DNA from: Arthrobacter sp. ISL-65
Lineage (GTDB): Bacteria; Actinomycetota; Actinomycetes; Actinomycetales; Micrococcaceae
Assembly: GCF_018613795.1 (NCBI RefSeq)
Contig: NZ_JAGGPN010000039.1
Coordinates: 42,197 to 106,196, forward strand
DNA: 64,000 bases
Direction of reading: 5' to 3'
The notes beneath the pieces were generated by a model. That model was not told the origin of the DNA. It ran no database searches and was given only the letters and a program-made list of their open reading frames with translations. The position numbers and the translations under genes are program-made. Numbering within the stretch: the first letter of the stretch is position 1; each line of letters begins with the position of its first letter. Of this stretch, positions 1 through 8,226 are shown one piece after another.

Positions 1-103
1 TGAGGACCGCGACGGACAGAATCTGCAGCTTCTCCAGCACCGCGCCTCGCAGCCGTGTGTCGAGGAACGAGCTCAGTGCGGCCACCTCGGGTAGTTCCGG
101 CAT
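1..103 (-). CDS. Fpg/Nei-family DNA glycosylase, 5' end only (partial)
   Basis: The reverse strand begins an ORF at ATG 103 that runs off the left edge of the window. The visible 34 residues start MPELPEVAALSSF. In the formamidopyrimidine-DNA glycosylase / endonuclease VIII family the invariant start is PELPEV, and after removal of Met the N-terminal Pro is the catalytic nucleophile in base excision repair of oxidised bases. Only the N-terminal strand and the first helix are visible, so the helix-two-turn-helix and any zinc finger cannot be checked. The ORF diverges from gcvH; the roughly 150 bp between them must carry both promoters. The family call is firm from the motif, the Fpg versus Nei distinction is open. 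Confidence 0.8.
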   Translation of the reverse strand, partial: MPELPEVAALSSFLDTRLRGAVLEKLQILSVAVL

Positions 104-256
104 GGCACCACTTTGCCACACGGGATGCCGGATTGGGCGGTTCCCGCGGGCCTAATGGCTCATCCGGCGGCCAGGGAGTTGTGCATATACTTTCAACCGG
201 TGGCTGTTCCCTACGCCTCCGTTGACATTGGTGATTGACCCGATGAAAGGCCCCTG

Positions 257-643
257 ATGAGCAACATTCCCTCTGATCTGTCCTACACCGCCGAACACGA
301 ATGGGTGTCCGCACCGAATGCCGATGGTGTGGTCCGTGTGGGGATCACCGACTTCGCCCAGGACGCCCTCGGGGATGTCGTCTACGCCCAGATGCCCGAA
401 GTTGGCACCACCGTTAAGGCAAACGACGTCGTCGGCGAGGTTGAGTCCACCAAGAGCGTCAGCGATATTTATGCGCCTGTCTCTGGCGAGATCGTGGCCC
501 GCAACGAGGCACTCGACGGCGACTCCGCGCTCATCAACTCTGATCCCTACGGGGATGGCTGGCTCATTGAAGTCAAGCTGGCCGAACCTGATGCAGTGGA
601 TTCCCTGCTCAGTGCATCCGAGTACGAACAACAGGTAGGCTAA
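257..643 (+). CDS. gcvH: Glycine cleavage system H protein
   Basis: This is the lipoyl carrier of the glycine cleavage complex. It shuttles the aminomethyl group from the P protein to the T protein and electrons to the L protein. The 128-residue length is normal for the family. The lipoylation site is Lys66 in the motif ESTKSVSD, and the N-terminal half has the usual YTAEHEW start. The ATG at 257 has AAAGG six bases upstream, and a TTGACA -35-like hexamer lies at 222-227. The P and T genes are not adjacent, as in mycobacteria, where gcvH stands next to garA (Rv1826-Rv1827). The order of the next four genes matches that locus, which supports the call. Confidence 0.97.
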   Translation: MSNIPSDLSYTAEHEWVSAPNADGVVRVGITDFAQDALGDVVYAQMPEVGTTVKANDVVGEVESTKSVSDIYAPVSGEIVARNEALDGDSALINSDPYGDGWLIEVKLAEPDAVDSLLSASEYEQQVG

Positions 644-788
644 AGCTAACCGGTCCCGCTGCCGGCCACCGGACTCCAGCCATGGAGTCCTGCGGCCGGA
701 CGGCGGGCGGCATATCGGAGTTGCCAGGCAGTTCCGGACGGTACGCGTTGATTGCAGGGGGACATCTGCAACGAATGAGGAGGAATCC

Positions 789-1265
789 ATGGTTGGCGGC
801 GAACAGAACCACACCAGCGGCGATTACGGCACAGGTGCGGGCAGGGCTTCGGAAACCACCTCGATCAACCTCACCCCGGTTCATGACGAGCCGACGATCG
901 TACCCAAGCTCTCCCCGGAGGAACGCTCTGCAGTCGAGGCACTGCCCTCCGGCTCCGCCCTGCTCGTGGCCCACAGCGGGCCGAACTCGGGTGCCCGTTT
1001 CCTCCTTGACTCCGATGTCACCACAGCCGGGCGGCACCCGGATGCTGACATTTTCCTCGACGACGTGACGGTCTCCCGCCGCCACGTCGAGTTCCGGCGC
1101 ACTTCGCGGAGCTTCGAGGTGGTGGACACCGGAAGCCTGAACGGCACCTATGTCAACCATGACCGCGTGGACAGCGTGGAACTGAGGTCCGGAAACGAAG
1201 TCCAGATTGGCAAGTTCCGCCTCACCTTCTACCTGAGCCCTGCCCGCGCAGCAGGACGCGTCTGA
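789..1265 (+). CDS. garA: FHA-domain metabolic regulator GarA/OdhI
   Basis: 158 residues: a short disordered N-terminus and a C-terminal forkhead-associated (FHA) domain of about residues 56-150. FHA signature residues are present: GR at 81-82, SRRH at 96-99 and NGT at 118-120. The N-terminal phospho-acceptor motif ETTS sits at residues 22-25. In mycobacteria and corynebacteria these threonines are phosphorylated by Ser/Thr kinases. The unphosphorylated FHA domain inhibits 2-oxoglutarate dehydrogenase, and phosphorylation releases it by intramolecular binding. The ATG at 789 follows a GAGGAA ribosome-binding site. The gene lies 145 bp after gcvH and 16 bp before ftsR, as in M. tuberculosis. 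A PASTA kinase is encoded about 17 kb away (17596-19821). That it phosphorylates this protein is inference. Confidence 0.95.
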   Translation: MVGGEQNHTSGDYGTGAGRASETTSINLTPVHDEPTIVPKLSPEERSAVEALPSGSALLVAHSGPNSGARFLLDSDVTTAGRHPDADIFLDDVTVSRRHVEFRRTSRSFEVVDTGSLNGTYVNHDRVDSVELRSGNEVQIGKFRLTFYLSPARAAGRV

Positions 1266-1281
1266 TTCGGAGCGGCTGCCT

Positions 1282-2004
1282 GTGGCAATGGCACAACCGG
1301 AGCGCCGGGGACCACTGGTCCTGAACATCGGGGAAGTGCTCGCTCAGTTGAGCGACGACTTTCCGAGCATGACGGCGTCAAAAATCAGGTTCCTTGAGGA
1401 AAAAGGGCTCATCAACCCCCGGCGTACACCCGCGGGCTACCGGCAGTACTCGGACAGCGACGTCGAACGGCTGCGCTTCGTCCTGTCGCTTCAGCGCGAC
1501 CAGTATCTGCCTCTCAAGGTCATCAAGGACTACCTTGACGCCATCGACCGGGGCGAGCGGCCCGAGAACCTCCCGCCCGGGGTTACCGTGTCCCCGCGGA
1601 TCGTCTCGGACGAGCTCGCCGCGGAACTGCAGAACAAGTCGCGCAGGCTCAGCGAGGAGCAGCTTCGCGCGGAGTCGGGGGCCAGCGTGCCGCTTCTGCA
1701 GTCCCTCCTCAGCTTCGGCCTCATTGGGCACACCGACGGCAAATTCGACGAGCACGCCCTCCAAGTGGCCCGCGCCTGCGTCCAGCTGGAGAGCCACGGC
1801 CTGGAGCCCCGGCACCTCCGCCCCTTCCAGGCTGCCGCGGAGCGCGAGTTCGGACTTGTGGAACGCGCTGTGGCCACCCTGACCTCGCGCAGGGACGCTG
1901 CGTCACAGGCCCGCGCTGCGGAAGCCGCCAGGGAAATCAGCGACCTCTGCCTTACCCTGCACCGGGCCCTTGTCCAGGACCGTATCTCGCGGATGGAAAT
2001 CTGA
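1282..2004 (+). CDS. ftsR: MerR-type regulator FtsR (Rv1828 homologue)
   Basis: 240 residues. A winged-helix MerR DNA-binding domain occupies about residues 30-100 (KIRFLEEKGLINP, then GYRQYSDSDVERL), followed by a C-terminal effector-like domain without the cysteines of metal-sensing MerR proteins. The corynebacterial orthologue, encoded directly after odhI, activates ftsZ transcription. The start is GTG 1282, with an ATG two codons later as an alternative. The stop overlaps the next ATG by one base (TGATG), so translation of the nuclease gene is probably coupled. A motif shared between the intergenic region downstream and the ftsZ upstream region may be its target (see findings). The family is certain; the FtsR assignment rests on synteny. 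Confidence 0.9.
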   Translation: MAMAQPERRGPLVLNIGEVLAQLSDDFPSMTASKIRFLEEKGLINPRRTPAGYRQYSDSDVERLRFVLSLQRDQYLPLKVIKDYLDAIDRGERPENLPPGVTVSPRIVSDELAAELQNKSRRLSEEQLRAESGASVPLLQSLLSFGLIGHTDGKFDEHALQVARACVQLESHGLEPRHLRPFQAAAEREFGLVERAVATLTSRRDAASQARAAEAAREISDLCLTLHRALVQDRISRMEI

Positions 2005-2507
2005 TGATCGAAGTCGAGATTGTGGGCGTCCGCATCGAACTGCCTTCAAACCAGCCCCTGGTCCTGCTCCGCGAGATGCACGGAGAACGGCACGTTCCCA
2101 TCTGGATCGGGACTCCCGAGGCAAGCGCCATCGCGCTGGCACAGCAGGGCGTGGTGCCGCCACGGCCCATGACGCACGACCTGCTTGTGGACGTCGTGGA
2201 GACGCTTGGCCATTCCGTGGTCAGCGTGAACATCGTGGCCGTGGAGGACAACATCTTCTACGGCCAGCTCCAGTTCGACAACGGCGCCACTGTGAGCTCC
2301 AGGGCGTCCGACGCCCTGGCCATCGCGCTGCGCGCCAAATGCAGGATCTGGTGCGCTGACTCCGTCATGGACGAGGCCGGCGTGCGCATCACCGAGCACG
2401 ACGAGGGGGAGGACACGGAGCCCGGCCCCACCGTGGAGGAAGAGCGCGAGCTGCGCAGGTTCCGGGAGTTCCTTGACGACGTCGAGCCCGAGGATTTCGA
2501 CGGCTAA
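2004..2507 (+). CDS. Bifunctional nuclease domain protein (DUF151)
   Basis: 167 residues matching the DUF151/bifunctional nuclease family (N-terminal MIEVEIVGVRIELPSNQPLVLL, read as two short segments). It is the Rv1829 equivalent. The central PIWIG-x-EA segment and the later SSRASDALAIALR are typical of the fold. Plant members have been reported to have DNase and RNase activity; the bacterial role is not settled. The C-terminal 40 residues are strongly acidic and probably disordered. The ATG overlaps the ftsR stop codon by one base, so it is co-translated with ftsR. The conserved position between two MerR genes suggests a shared regulatory unit, but no function can be read from the sequence. 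Confidence 0.9.
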   Translation: MIEVEIVGVRIELPSNQPLVLLREMHGERHVPIWIGTPEASAIALAQQGVVPPRPMTHDLLVDVVETLGHSVVSVNIVAVEDNIFYGQLQFDNGATVSSRASDALAIALRAKCRIWCADSVMDEAGVRITEHDEGEDTEPGPTVEEERELRRFREFLDDVEPEDFDG

Positions 2508-2508
2508 A

Positions 2509-2533
2509 GGTAACGTTAAGGTTAAAGTTAAGG
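2509..2533 (+). promoter_or_regulatory. GTTAA hexamer array after the DUF151 gene; candidate MerR/FtsR site
   Basis: Immediately after the TAA stop there are three head-to-tail hexamers, GTTAAG (2515-2520), GTTAAA (2521-2526) and GTTAAG (2527-2532), preceded by the degenerate unit GGTAAC. The 9-mer GTTAAGGTT in this array recurs in the ftsZ upstream region at 41126-41134. It lies about 40 bp upstream of a promoter-like pair that would drive the second MerR gene. The array could be an operator for either MerR protein of this locus. Short tandem repeats after stop codons occur elsewhere in the window, so plain slippage is the competing explanation. Confidence 0.4.
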
Positions 2534-2573
2534 CTGAAACTTTCGACACGCCCTACTAATCATGCGAACGTCT

Positions 2574-2602
2574 TTGACCTTGGGCCATGGCAGGCCTAAC
2601 GT
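2574..2602 (+). promoter_or_regulatory. Candidate promoter for the second MerR gene
   Basis: TTGACC (2574-2579) and TAACGT (2597-2602) are separated by 17 bp, a standard sigma-70-type arrangement. It lies about 160 bp upstream of the GTG at 2761, leaving a long untranslated leader if used. The rest of the 2508-2760 gap shows no convincing gene. Confidence 0.35.
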
Positions 2603-2760
2603 CGAAGGTACCAAGTTCCCATTGCATACGACAGCGGCGCAAGTCACACTGGAAAGTGCTACTGCGGCCGAATTACAAGCGTGAATTTCATCCGGACTTC
2701 ATGCGCGTAGCAGCTGTTGCGGCAACTTCCCCAGGGGAGCTCATGACAAGGAGGATCCAC

Positions 2761-3357
2761 GTGAGTCCGAAAGGCGAAGCAGGCGAGCTGAAGCAGCCCT
2801 CGACGGCCGGCGTTGCCGTGCCCGCAAGCGGTGCTCAGGGCCTTCTCTTCACTGAGGACCTCCCGGTTCTGGATGAGGACGCCGGCTACCGCGGGCCCAC
2901 GGCTTGTAAAGCCGCCGGCATCACGTACCGGCAGCTCGACTACTGGGCCCGCACCGGCCTCGTGGAGCCTGCAGTCCGCGGCGCGGCCGGCTCCGGCTCC
3001 CAGCGGCTCTACGGTTTCCGTGACATCCTGGTCCTGAAGGTGGTCAAGCGGCTGCTGGACACCGGCGTATCGCTGCAGCAGATCCGCAGCGCTGTGGAGC
3101 ACCTGCGTGAACGCGGTGTCGAGGACCTGGCCCAGATCACCCTCATGAGCGATGGCGCCAGCGTCTACGAATGCACTTCCGCGGACGAGGTCATCGATCT
3201 CGTGCAGGGCGGTCAGGGCGTGTTCGGCATCGCCGTGGGCCGTGTGTGGCGCGAAGTCGAGGGAAGCCTCGCCTCGCTGCCCAGCGAGCATGCCGGCGAA
3301 CAGACATTCCCGGACGACGAACTCAGCAAGCGCCGCGCGACCCGCAAGATCGGCTAG
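2761..3357 (+). CDS. MerR-family transcriptional regulator (Rv1830 type)
   Basis: 198 residues from GTG 2761, chosen because AAGGAGG lies seven bases upstream. A longer reading frame opens at 2587 but its first 58 codons are not protein-like and have no ribosome-binding site. The MerR winged helix spans about residues 45-110: GITYRQLDYWARTGLVEP, then SQRLYGFRDILVLKVVKRLL. The C-terminal part (ASVYECTSADEVIDLVQ) is typical of the actinobacterial Rv1830 group. No metal-binding cysteine pattern is visible. It is the second MerR gene within 1.5 kb and is syntenic with M. tuberculosis Rv1830. Its regulon is unknown. A strong bidirectional terminator follows within 30 bp. Confidence 0.9.
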   Translation: MSPKGEAGELKQPSTAGVAVPASGAQGLLFTEDLPVLDEDAGYRGPTACKAAGITYRQLDYWARTGLVEPAVRGAAGSGSQRLYGFRDILVLKVVKRLLDTGVSLQQIRSAVEHLRERGVEDLAQITLMSDGASVYECTSADEVIDLVQGGQGVFGIAVGRVWREVEGSLASLPSEHAGEQTFPDDELSKRRATRKIG

Positions 3358-3383
3358 CGGCGCCAGCCATAAGATTTACGCAG

Positions 3384-3413
3384 AAGGCCGCCTCCCGTCG
3401 GGGAGGCGGCCTT
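3384..3413. terminator. Bidirectional stem-loop terminator
   Basis: A perfect 13-bp stem (AAGGCCGCCTCCC, loop GTCG, GGGAGGCGGCCTT) sits between the convergent MerR gene and the ParA-like gene. The A and T ends give a short T run on either strand, so it can serve both genes. Confidence 0.85.
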
Positions 3414-3455
3414 CCGCGTTTGGAGCGGGAGCTTCTGTTTCAGCCGGCGTGCGGT

Positions 3456-4289
3456 TTAGCGGGCACTTCGGCTGCGGCTGGTCTTGTTGGTGGCCAGAAG
3501 ATTTCCGAGCAGCGTGTCGTAGAGCCCGGCCGCGGTCTTGGCGGAGTCGCCGGGCCAGTGGTGGACGGAATGGGCCGCGCCCTGGATCTGCTGCCAGTTG
3601 GCCTGCTCCGGGATGTGCGGAGCCAGCAGGAGGTCGCCGAACATTGTCTGCATCTCGGCAAGGCGGAACGCGTGCTCGGAGGACCCGGAGCGAACGCGGT
3701 TGGCCACGATGCCGGCGGGGGACAGGTTCGGCGCGAATTCCTGCCGGAACAGCTGGATGGCCCGCATGGTGCGTTCGGTGCCGGCCACGGAGAAGAGCCC
3801 GGGCTCGGCCACCAGGGCAACCTTGTTGCTTGCCGACCACGCCATGCGGGTCAGCCCGTTCAGGGACGGCGGGCAGTCCACCAGGACGAGCTCGTACGAG
3901 TCCGCGCCGGCCAGTACCGCGGACAGCCTGCGCAAATCGCGCTTGCCAAGGTCCGGACGGTCGTAAATTCCGGTGTACGCGGATCCGACGGCGACGTCGA
4001 GGACCGCTGGGCCGGAACCGTTGACGGCCGCCCGGCTGATCCAGCCGCTGGGCACGACGTTCTCCGCAAGTCTGGCCTTGCGTGGATTCTTCAGCATCCT
4101 GCCGATGTCCAGCTTGTCGCTGGGCTGCACGCCGAGGGCTGTGGTTGCGTCGGCATGGGGATCGAGGTCCACTACGAGGGTTGGGATGCCTGCGGCCAGT
4201 GCCGCAGACGCCAGTCCGGTTGTAACGGATGTCTTGCCGACACCGCCCTTGAGGCTGCTGATGCTGACTACTTGCACTTGAGAGACCAA
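3456..4289 (-). CDS. ParA-family ATPase (orphan, next to pyc)
   Basis: 277 residues from TTG 4289; an in-frame GTG at 4277 (giving VQVVSISSLKGGVGKT) is an equally plausible start. The deviant Walker A motif KGGVGKT (residues 14-20 counted from the TTG) with a second lysine marks the ParA/MinD/Soj class. A DLDPHADAT segment and VLVDCPPSL supply the A' and Walker B regions. No parB gene or parS-like site lies nearby, so this is an orphan ATPase rather than the chromosomal ParA of the ori region. Such proteins position cargo such as division or polar complexes by surface-bound ATPase cycling. It is transcribed away from pyc. Function beyond the family is unknown. Confidence 0.85.
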   Translation of the reverse strand: MVSQVQVVSISSLKGGVGKTSVTTGLASAALAAGIPTLVVDLDPHADATTALGVQPSDKLDIGRMLKNPRKARLAENVVPSGWISRAAVNGSGPAVLDVAVGSAYTGIYDRPDLGKRDLRRLSAVLAGADSYELVLVDCPPSLNGLTRMAWSASNKVALVAEPGLFSVAGTERTMRAIQLFRQEFAPNLSPAGIVANRVRSGSSEHAFRLAEMQTMFGDLLLAPHIPEQANWQQIQGAAHSVHHWPGDSAKTAAGLYDTLLGNLLATNKTSRSRSAR

Positions 4290-4635
4290 TACCTAACGCC
4301 GGTTGCCGTGTTGGGGTACGTTCCGTTCCGGTGCTGCCGGAACCGGGGCAGGCTTCCGCCGCCCCATTCATCATATGTTGACCTCGGCCCGAATCCCTTC
4401 TTATGCGGATCCGGGCATGCCTTCCCGGCCTGCCCGCCTGGCGTCGTCCGTCCGCGGCAGTGCGCCGAAAGCGAATGGTGGTGGTTTAGCGGCAGTAAAT
4501 ATGGACCGGCAGTGAATTTGGCCCGGACATGACGGATAATTCTGTGATGGTAGACACAATGATTTGTGTTTCGTCCGGCCCGTCTTACACACTGTGACCA
4601 CTCACCCGATACACCCGCAATGATGCAGGAGAAGT
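4290..4635. other. Divergent intergenic region between the parA-like gene and pyc
   Basis: 346 bp with no credible gene. The part near pyc is less GC-rich than the surroundings. A good -10 hexamer GATAAT occurs at 4535-4540 without a clear -35, about 95 bp upstream of the pyc ATG. Just downstream is a hyphenated palindrome at 4554-4569. The sequences GCGGCAGTAAAT and CCGGCAGTGAAT form an imperfect direct repeat at about 4489-4516. Confidence 0.5.
4554..4569. promoter_or_regulatory. Palindrome near the predicted pyc transcription start (possible operator)
   Basis: ACACAA-TGAT-TTGTGT is a perfect 6-bp inverted repeat with a 4-bp spacer. It is placed 13 bp after the GATAAT -10 hexamer, so it would overlap the start of the pyc transcript. 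A repressor site or a small 5' hairpin are both possible. The binding protein is unknown. Confidence 0.4.
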
Positions 4636-7600
4636 ATGTTTTCCAAGATTCTGGTGGCCAACCGCGGAGAAATCGCAATCCGTGCTTTCCGCGCCGGCTA
4701 CGAACTGGGCGCCAAGACAGTCGCCGTGTTCCCCAACGAGGACCGCAACTCGATCCACCGCCAGAAGGCCGATGAGGCGTATCTGATCGGCGAAGAGGGC
4801 CACCCGGTCCGCGCCTACCTGGACGTCGACGAAGTGGTGCGGGTTGCCAAGGAGTCCGGTGCGGACGCCATCTACCCGGGCTACGGCTTCCTCTCCGAGA
4901 ACCCCGACCTTGCGCGTGCCGCGAAGGCGGCAGGCATCACCTTCGTGGGCCCGCCCGCGGAGGTCCTGGAGCTCGCCGGCAACAAGGTGGCCGCCCTGGA
5001 GGCCGCCCGCAAGGCTGGCGTCCCCGTGCTGAAGTCCAGCGCGCCGTCGAAGGACCTTGACGAACTGATCGCTGCTGCGGATGAGATCGGCTTCCCCATT
5101 TTCGCCAAGGCAGTAGCCGGCGGCGGCGGGCGCGGCATGCGCCGCGTCGACACCCGCGAGGCCCTGCCGGAGGCGCTGCAGTCCGCCATGCGCGAGGCCG
5201 ACGCAGCCTTCGGTGACCCCACCATGTTCCTTGAGCAGGCCGTGCTCCGCCCGCGCCACATCGAGGTCCAGATCCTGGCCGACGCCGAGGGCAACGTCAT
5301 GCACCTCTTCGAGCGTGACTGTTCCATCCAGAGGCGGCACCAGAAGGTCATCGAGATCGCCCCGGCCCCCAACCTGGACGAAGGCATCCGCCAGGCCCTC
5401 TATCGGGACGCCGTGAAGTTCGCCAAGGCCCTGAACTACGTCAACGCCGGAACGGTTGAGTTCCTGGTGGACACCGTCGGCGAACGCGCCGGCCAGCACG
5501 TCTTCATCGAAATGAACCCCCGCATCCAGGTGGAGCACACCGTCACGGAGGAGGTCACCGACGTCGACCTCGTCCAGGCGCAGTTGCGTATCGCCGCCGG
5601 CGAGACCCTGGCCGATCTGGGTCTGTCCCAGGAGACCGTCTTCCTCAAGGGTGCCGCGCTGCAGAGCCGCATCACCACCGAGGACCCGGCCAACGGCTTC
5701 CGGCCCGACGTCGGAAAGATCACCGGTTACCGCTCCGCCGGCGGTGCCGGCGTAAGGCTCGACGGCGGCACCGTCTACTCGGGCGCCGAAATCAGCCCGC
5801 ACTTCGACTCCATGCTGGTGAAGCTCACCTGCCGCGGCCGGGACTACCCCGCCGCGGTGGCCAGGGCGCGCCGGGCACTGGCGGAATTCCGTATCCGTGG
5901 TGTCTCCACCAACATCTCCTTCCTGCAGGCCGTCCTTGACGACGCCGACTTCATCGCCGGCAACGTGGCCACATCGTTCATCGACGAACGGCCCGAACTG
6001 CTGAAGTCGCGCGTATCCGCGGACCGCGGCACCAAGCTGCTGACCTGGCTGGCCGAGGTCACCGTGAACAAGCCGAACGGCGAACTTCCGGTCCGCACCG
6101 ACCCGGCAGACAAGCTCCCGGCCGTCGCCGGAGCCGAGGCACGCCCCGGCTCCCGCCAGCGGCTGCTGGAACTCGGGCCGGAGGGCTTCGCCAAGGCGCT
6201 GCGCGAGCAGAAGGCCGTCGCCGTCACCGACACCACCTTCCGCGACGCCCACCAGTCCCTGCTGGCCACCCGCGTCCGCACGAGGGACCTGGTGGCTGCC
6301 GCACCCGCGGTCTCCAACCTCCTGCCGGAACTGCTGTCCGTTGAAGCCTGGGGCGGCGCCACCTACGACGTCGCGCTGCGGTTCCTCGGCGAAGATCCCT
6401 GGGACCGGCTGGCCGCGCTGCGCAAGACCCTGCCGAACATCTGCCTGCAGATGCTGCTCCGCGGCCGGAACACTGTGGGCTACACCCCGTACCCCGAGGA
6501 AGTGACCGAGGCTTTCGTTAACGAGGCGGCCGCCACCGGCATCGACATCTTCCGCATCTTCGACGCGCTGAACGACGTCAGCCAGATGGCGCCGGCCATC
6601 CGCGCGGTGCGGGCCACCGGCACCGCCGTCGCCGAGGTGGCACTGTGCTACACGGGCGACATGCTGGATCCGGAAGAGAAGCTCTACACGCTGGATTACT
6701 ACCTGGGCCTGGCGGACAAGATTGTCGACGCCGGTGCCCACATCCTGGCCATCAAGGACATGGCAGGCCTGCTGCGTCCGGCAGCCGCCGCGAAGCTCGT
6801 CTCGGCGCTGCGGGAACGGTTCGACCTCCCGGTCCACCTGCACACCCACGACACCGCCGGTGGACAGCTGGCCACCCTGATTGCGGCAGCCGACGCAGGC
6901 GTCGACGCCGTCGATGTGGCCTCGGCGTCCCTGGCTGGCACCACGAGCCAGCCGTCGGCGTCGGCACTGGTTGCGGCCCTGGCCCACACGGAACGTGACA
7001 CGGGGCTCAGCCTGGCCGCGGTCTGTTCCCTCGAGCCATACTGGGAGGCCGTGCGCAGGGTTTATGCTCCCTTCGAGTCGGGCCTTCCAGGTCCGACAGG
7101 CCGCGTGTACCAGCACGAAATCCCAGGCGGGCAGCTGTCCAACCTCCGCCAGCAGGCCATGGCGCTGGGCCTGGGCGAACGCTTCGAGGCGATCGAGGAC
7201 ATGTACACCGCCGCGGACCGGATCCTGGGCCACCTGGTCAAGGTGACCCCGTCGTCGAAGGTGGTGGGCGACCTTGCCCTGCACCTCGTCGGGCTGAACG
7301 CAGACCCGGCCGACTTCAACGAGAACCCGCAGAACTATGACATCCCCGACTCCGTCATCGGGTTCCTGTCCGGTGAGCTGGGCGATCCCCCGGGAGGCTG
7401 GCCGGAGCCGTTCCGCACCAAGGCCCTTCAGGGCCGCAGCGTCAAGGTGCGCGACGCCGAGCTGAGCGCCGAGGACAGCGCGGCTCTCCGCGGCGACTCG
7501 AAGACCCGCCAGCAGACCCTGAACCGGCTCCTTTTCGCGGGGCCGACGAAGGACTACCTCAAGAGCGTCGAGACCTACGGCAACGTGTCGGTCCTGGACA

Positions 7601-8031
7601 CCCGCGACTACCTGTACGGCCTGCAGCGCGGCGAAGAGCACGTGATGCAGCTCGAAAAGGGTGTGCGCCTCATCGCGTCCCTGGAAGCTGTGTCGGAGCC
7701 GGACGAGAAGGGTATGCGCACGGTCATGTGCACGCTCAACGGTCAGTCCCGCCCGGTCTCGGTGCGCGACAAGTCCGTGGTCAGCAATGTGAAGACGGCG
7801 GAGAAGGCTGACGCGTCCGTGCCGGGTCATGTCGCGGCTCCCTTCGCTGGCGCCGTGACGGTCACCGTCAAGGCGGGTGACACCGTCAACGCGGGCGACA
7901 CGGTTGCCACCATCGAGGCGATGAAGATGGAGGCATCCATCACGACGCCGGTGGGCGGCAAGGTGACGCGGCTGGCCATTTCCGCTGTGGAACAGGTTCA
8001 GGGCGGTGACCTGCTGATCGTCGTCGAATAG
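4636..8031 (+). CDS. pyc: Pyruvate carboxylase
   Basis: 1131 residues, the full single-chain length. It carboxylates pyruvate to oxaloacetate with ATP and bicarbonate, an anaplerotic step in the cytosol. Domains in order: biotin carboxylase (about 1-450; LVANRGEIAIRAFRAG at the start, ATP loop GGGGRGMR, EMNPRIQVEHTVTEE); carboxyltransferase (about 525-800; DTTFRDAHQSLLATRVRT, then HTHDTAGG); the conserved PYC/OADA region; and a C-terminal biotinyl domain. The biotinylated lysine is Lys1097 in EAMKMEA. A GGAGAA ribosome-binding site precedes ATG 4636. Flanking genes are two ParA/MinD-like ATPases, not other carboxylase components. Confidence 0.98.
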   Translation: MFSKILVANRGEIAIRAFRAGYELGAKTVAVFPNEDRNSIHRQKADEAYLIGEEGHPVRAYLDVDEVVRVAKESGADAIYPGYGFLSENPDLARAAKAAGITFVGPPAEVLELAGNKVAALEAARKAGVPVLKSSAPSKDLDELIAAADEIGFPIFAKAVAGGGGRGMRRVDTREALPEALQSAMREADAAFGDPTMFLEQAVLRPRHIEVQILADAEGNVMHLFERDCSIQRRHQKVIEIAPAPNLDEGIRQALYRDAVKFAKALNYVNAGTVEFLVDTVGERAGQHVFIEMNPRIQVEHTVTEEVTDVDLVQAQLRIAAGETLADLGLSQETVFLKGAALQSRITTEDPANGFRPDVGKITGYRSAGGAGVRLDGGTVYSGAEISPHFDSMLVKLTCRGRDYPAAVARARRALAEFRIRGVSTNISFLQAVLDDADFIAGNVATSFIDERPELLKSRVSADRGTKLLTWLAEVTVNKPNGELPVRTDPADKLPAVAGAEARPGSRQRLLELGPEGFAKALREQKAVAVTDTTFRDAHQSLLATRVRTRDLVAAAPAVSNLLPELLSVEAWGGATYDVALRFLGEDPWDRLAALRKTLPNICLQMLLRGRNTVGYTPYPEEVTEAFVNEAAATGIDIFRIFDALNDVSQMAPAIRAVRATGTAVAEVALCYTGDMLDPEEKLYTLDYYLGLADKIVDAGAHILAIKDMAGLLRPAAAAKLVSALRERFDLPVHLHTHDTAGGQLATLIAAADAGVDAVDVASASLAGTTSQPSASALVAALAHTERDTGLSLAAVCSLEPYWEAVRRVYAPFESGLPGPTGRVYQHEIPGGQLSNLRQQAMALGLGERFEAIEDMYTAADRILGHLVKVTPSSKVVGDLALHLVGLNADPADFNENPQNYDIPDSVIGFLSGELGDPPGGWPEPFRTKALQGRSVKVRDAELSAEDSAALRGDSKTRQQTLNRLLFAGPTKDYLKSVETYGNVSVLDTRDYLYGLQRGEEHVMQLEKGVRLIASLEAVSEPDEKGMRTVMCTLNGQSRPVSVRDKSVVSNVKTAEKADASVPGHVAAPFAGAVTVTVKAGDTVNAGDTVATIEAMKMEASITTPVGGKVTRLAISAVEQVQGGDLLIVVE

Positions 8032-8076
8032 ATGACTGTTGAGCAGATGACCGGCGGCTAGACGACCGCTGAATAG
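8017..8076 (+). repeat. Degenerate 15-bp tandem repeats spanning the pyc stop codon
   Basis: Units at 8017-8031 (ending in the TAG stop), 8032-8046, 8047-8061 and 8062-8076 share the pattern ATGACNNNNGANNAG with several mismatches. Each unit is 15 bp and most end in (A/T)AG. One of several post-stop tandem arrays in this window. Confidence 0.5.
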
Positions 8077-8107
8077 CCTGCAGGGCGGCCTGCGGCCACC
8101 CTGCAGG
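8077..8107 (+). terminator. Stem-loop downstream of pyc
   Basis: CCTGCAGGGCGGCC and GGCCACCCTGCAGG pair over 14 positions with one mismatch around a TGC loop. No T run follows, so termination strength is uncertain. It lies 45 bp after the pyc stop. Confidence 0.55.
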
Positions 8108-8226
8108 TAGGGTGGAAGACAGAAAAAAGGTTGTGGGGACGGCGCTGAGCCGCCCCCACAGCCATTTCCGAACCACATTGGTTGCCGGAACCCAGCCGGC
8201 AGCCAGTACGAAACAGAGCGGAAGCC

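Noticed and set aside
2587..2760. Longer N-terminus for the second MerR protein
   Set aside because: GTG 2761 has a perfect AAGGAGG ribosome-binding site, whereas the upstream codons have no ribosome-binding site and no MerR-family similarity.
4585..8178. 1197-codon open frame antisense to pyc
   Set aside because: High-GC third-position shadow: pyc on the plus strand is a complete, well-conserved enzyme, and the antisense translation is rich in His, Gly, Arg and Val with no recognisable domain.
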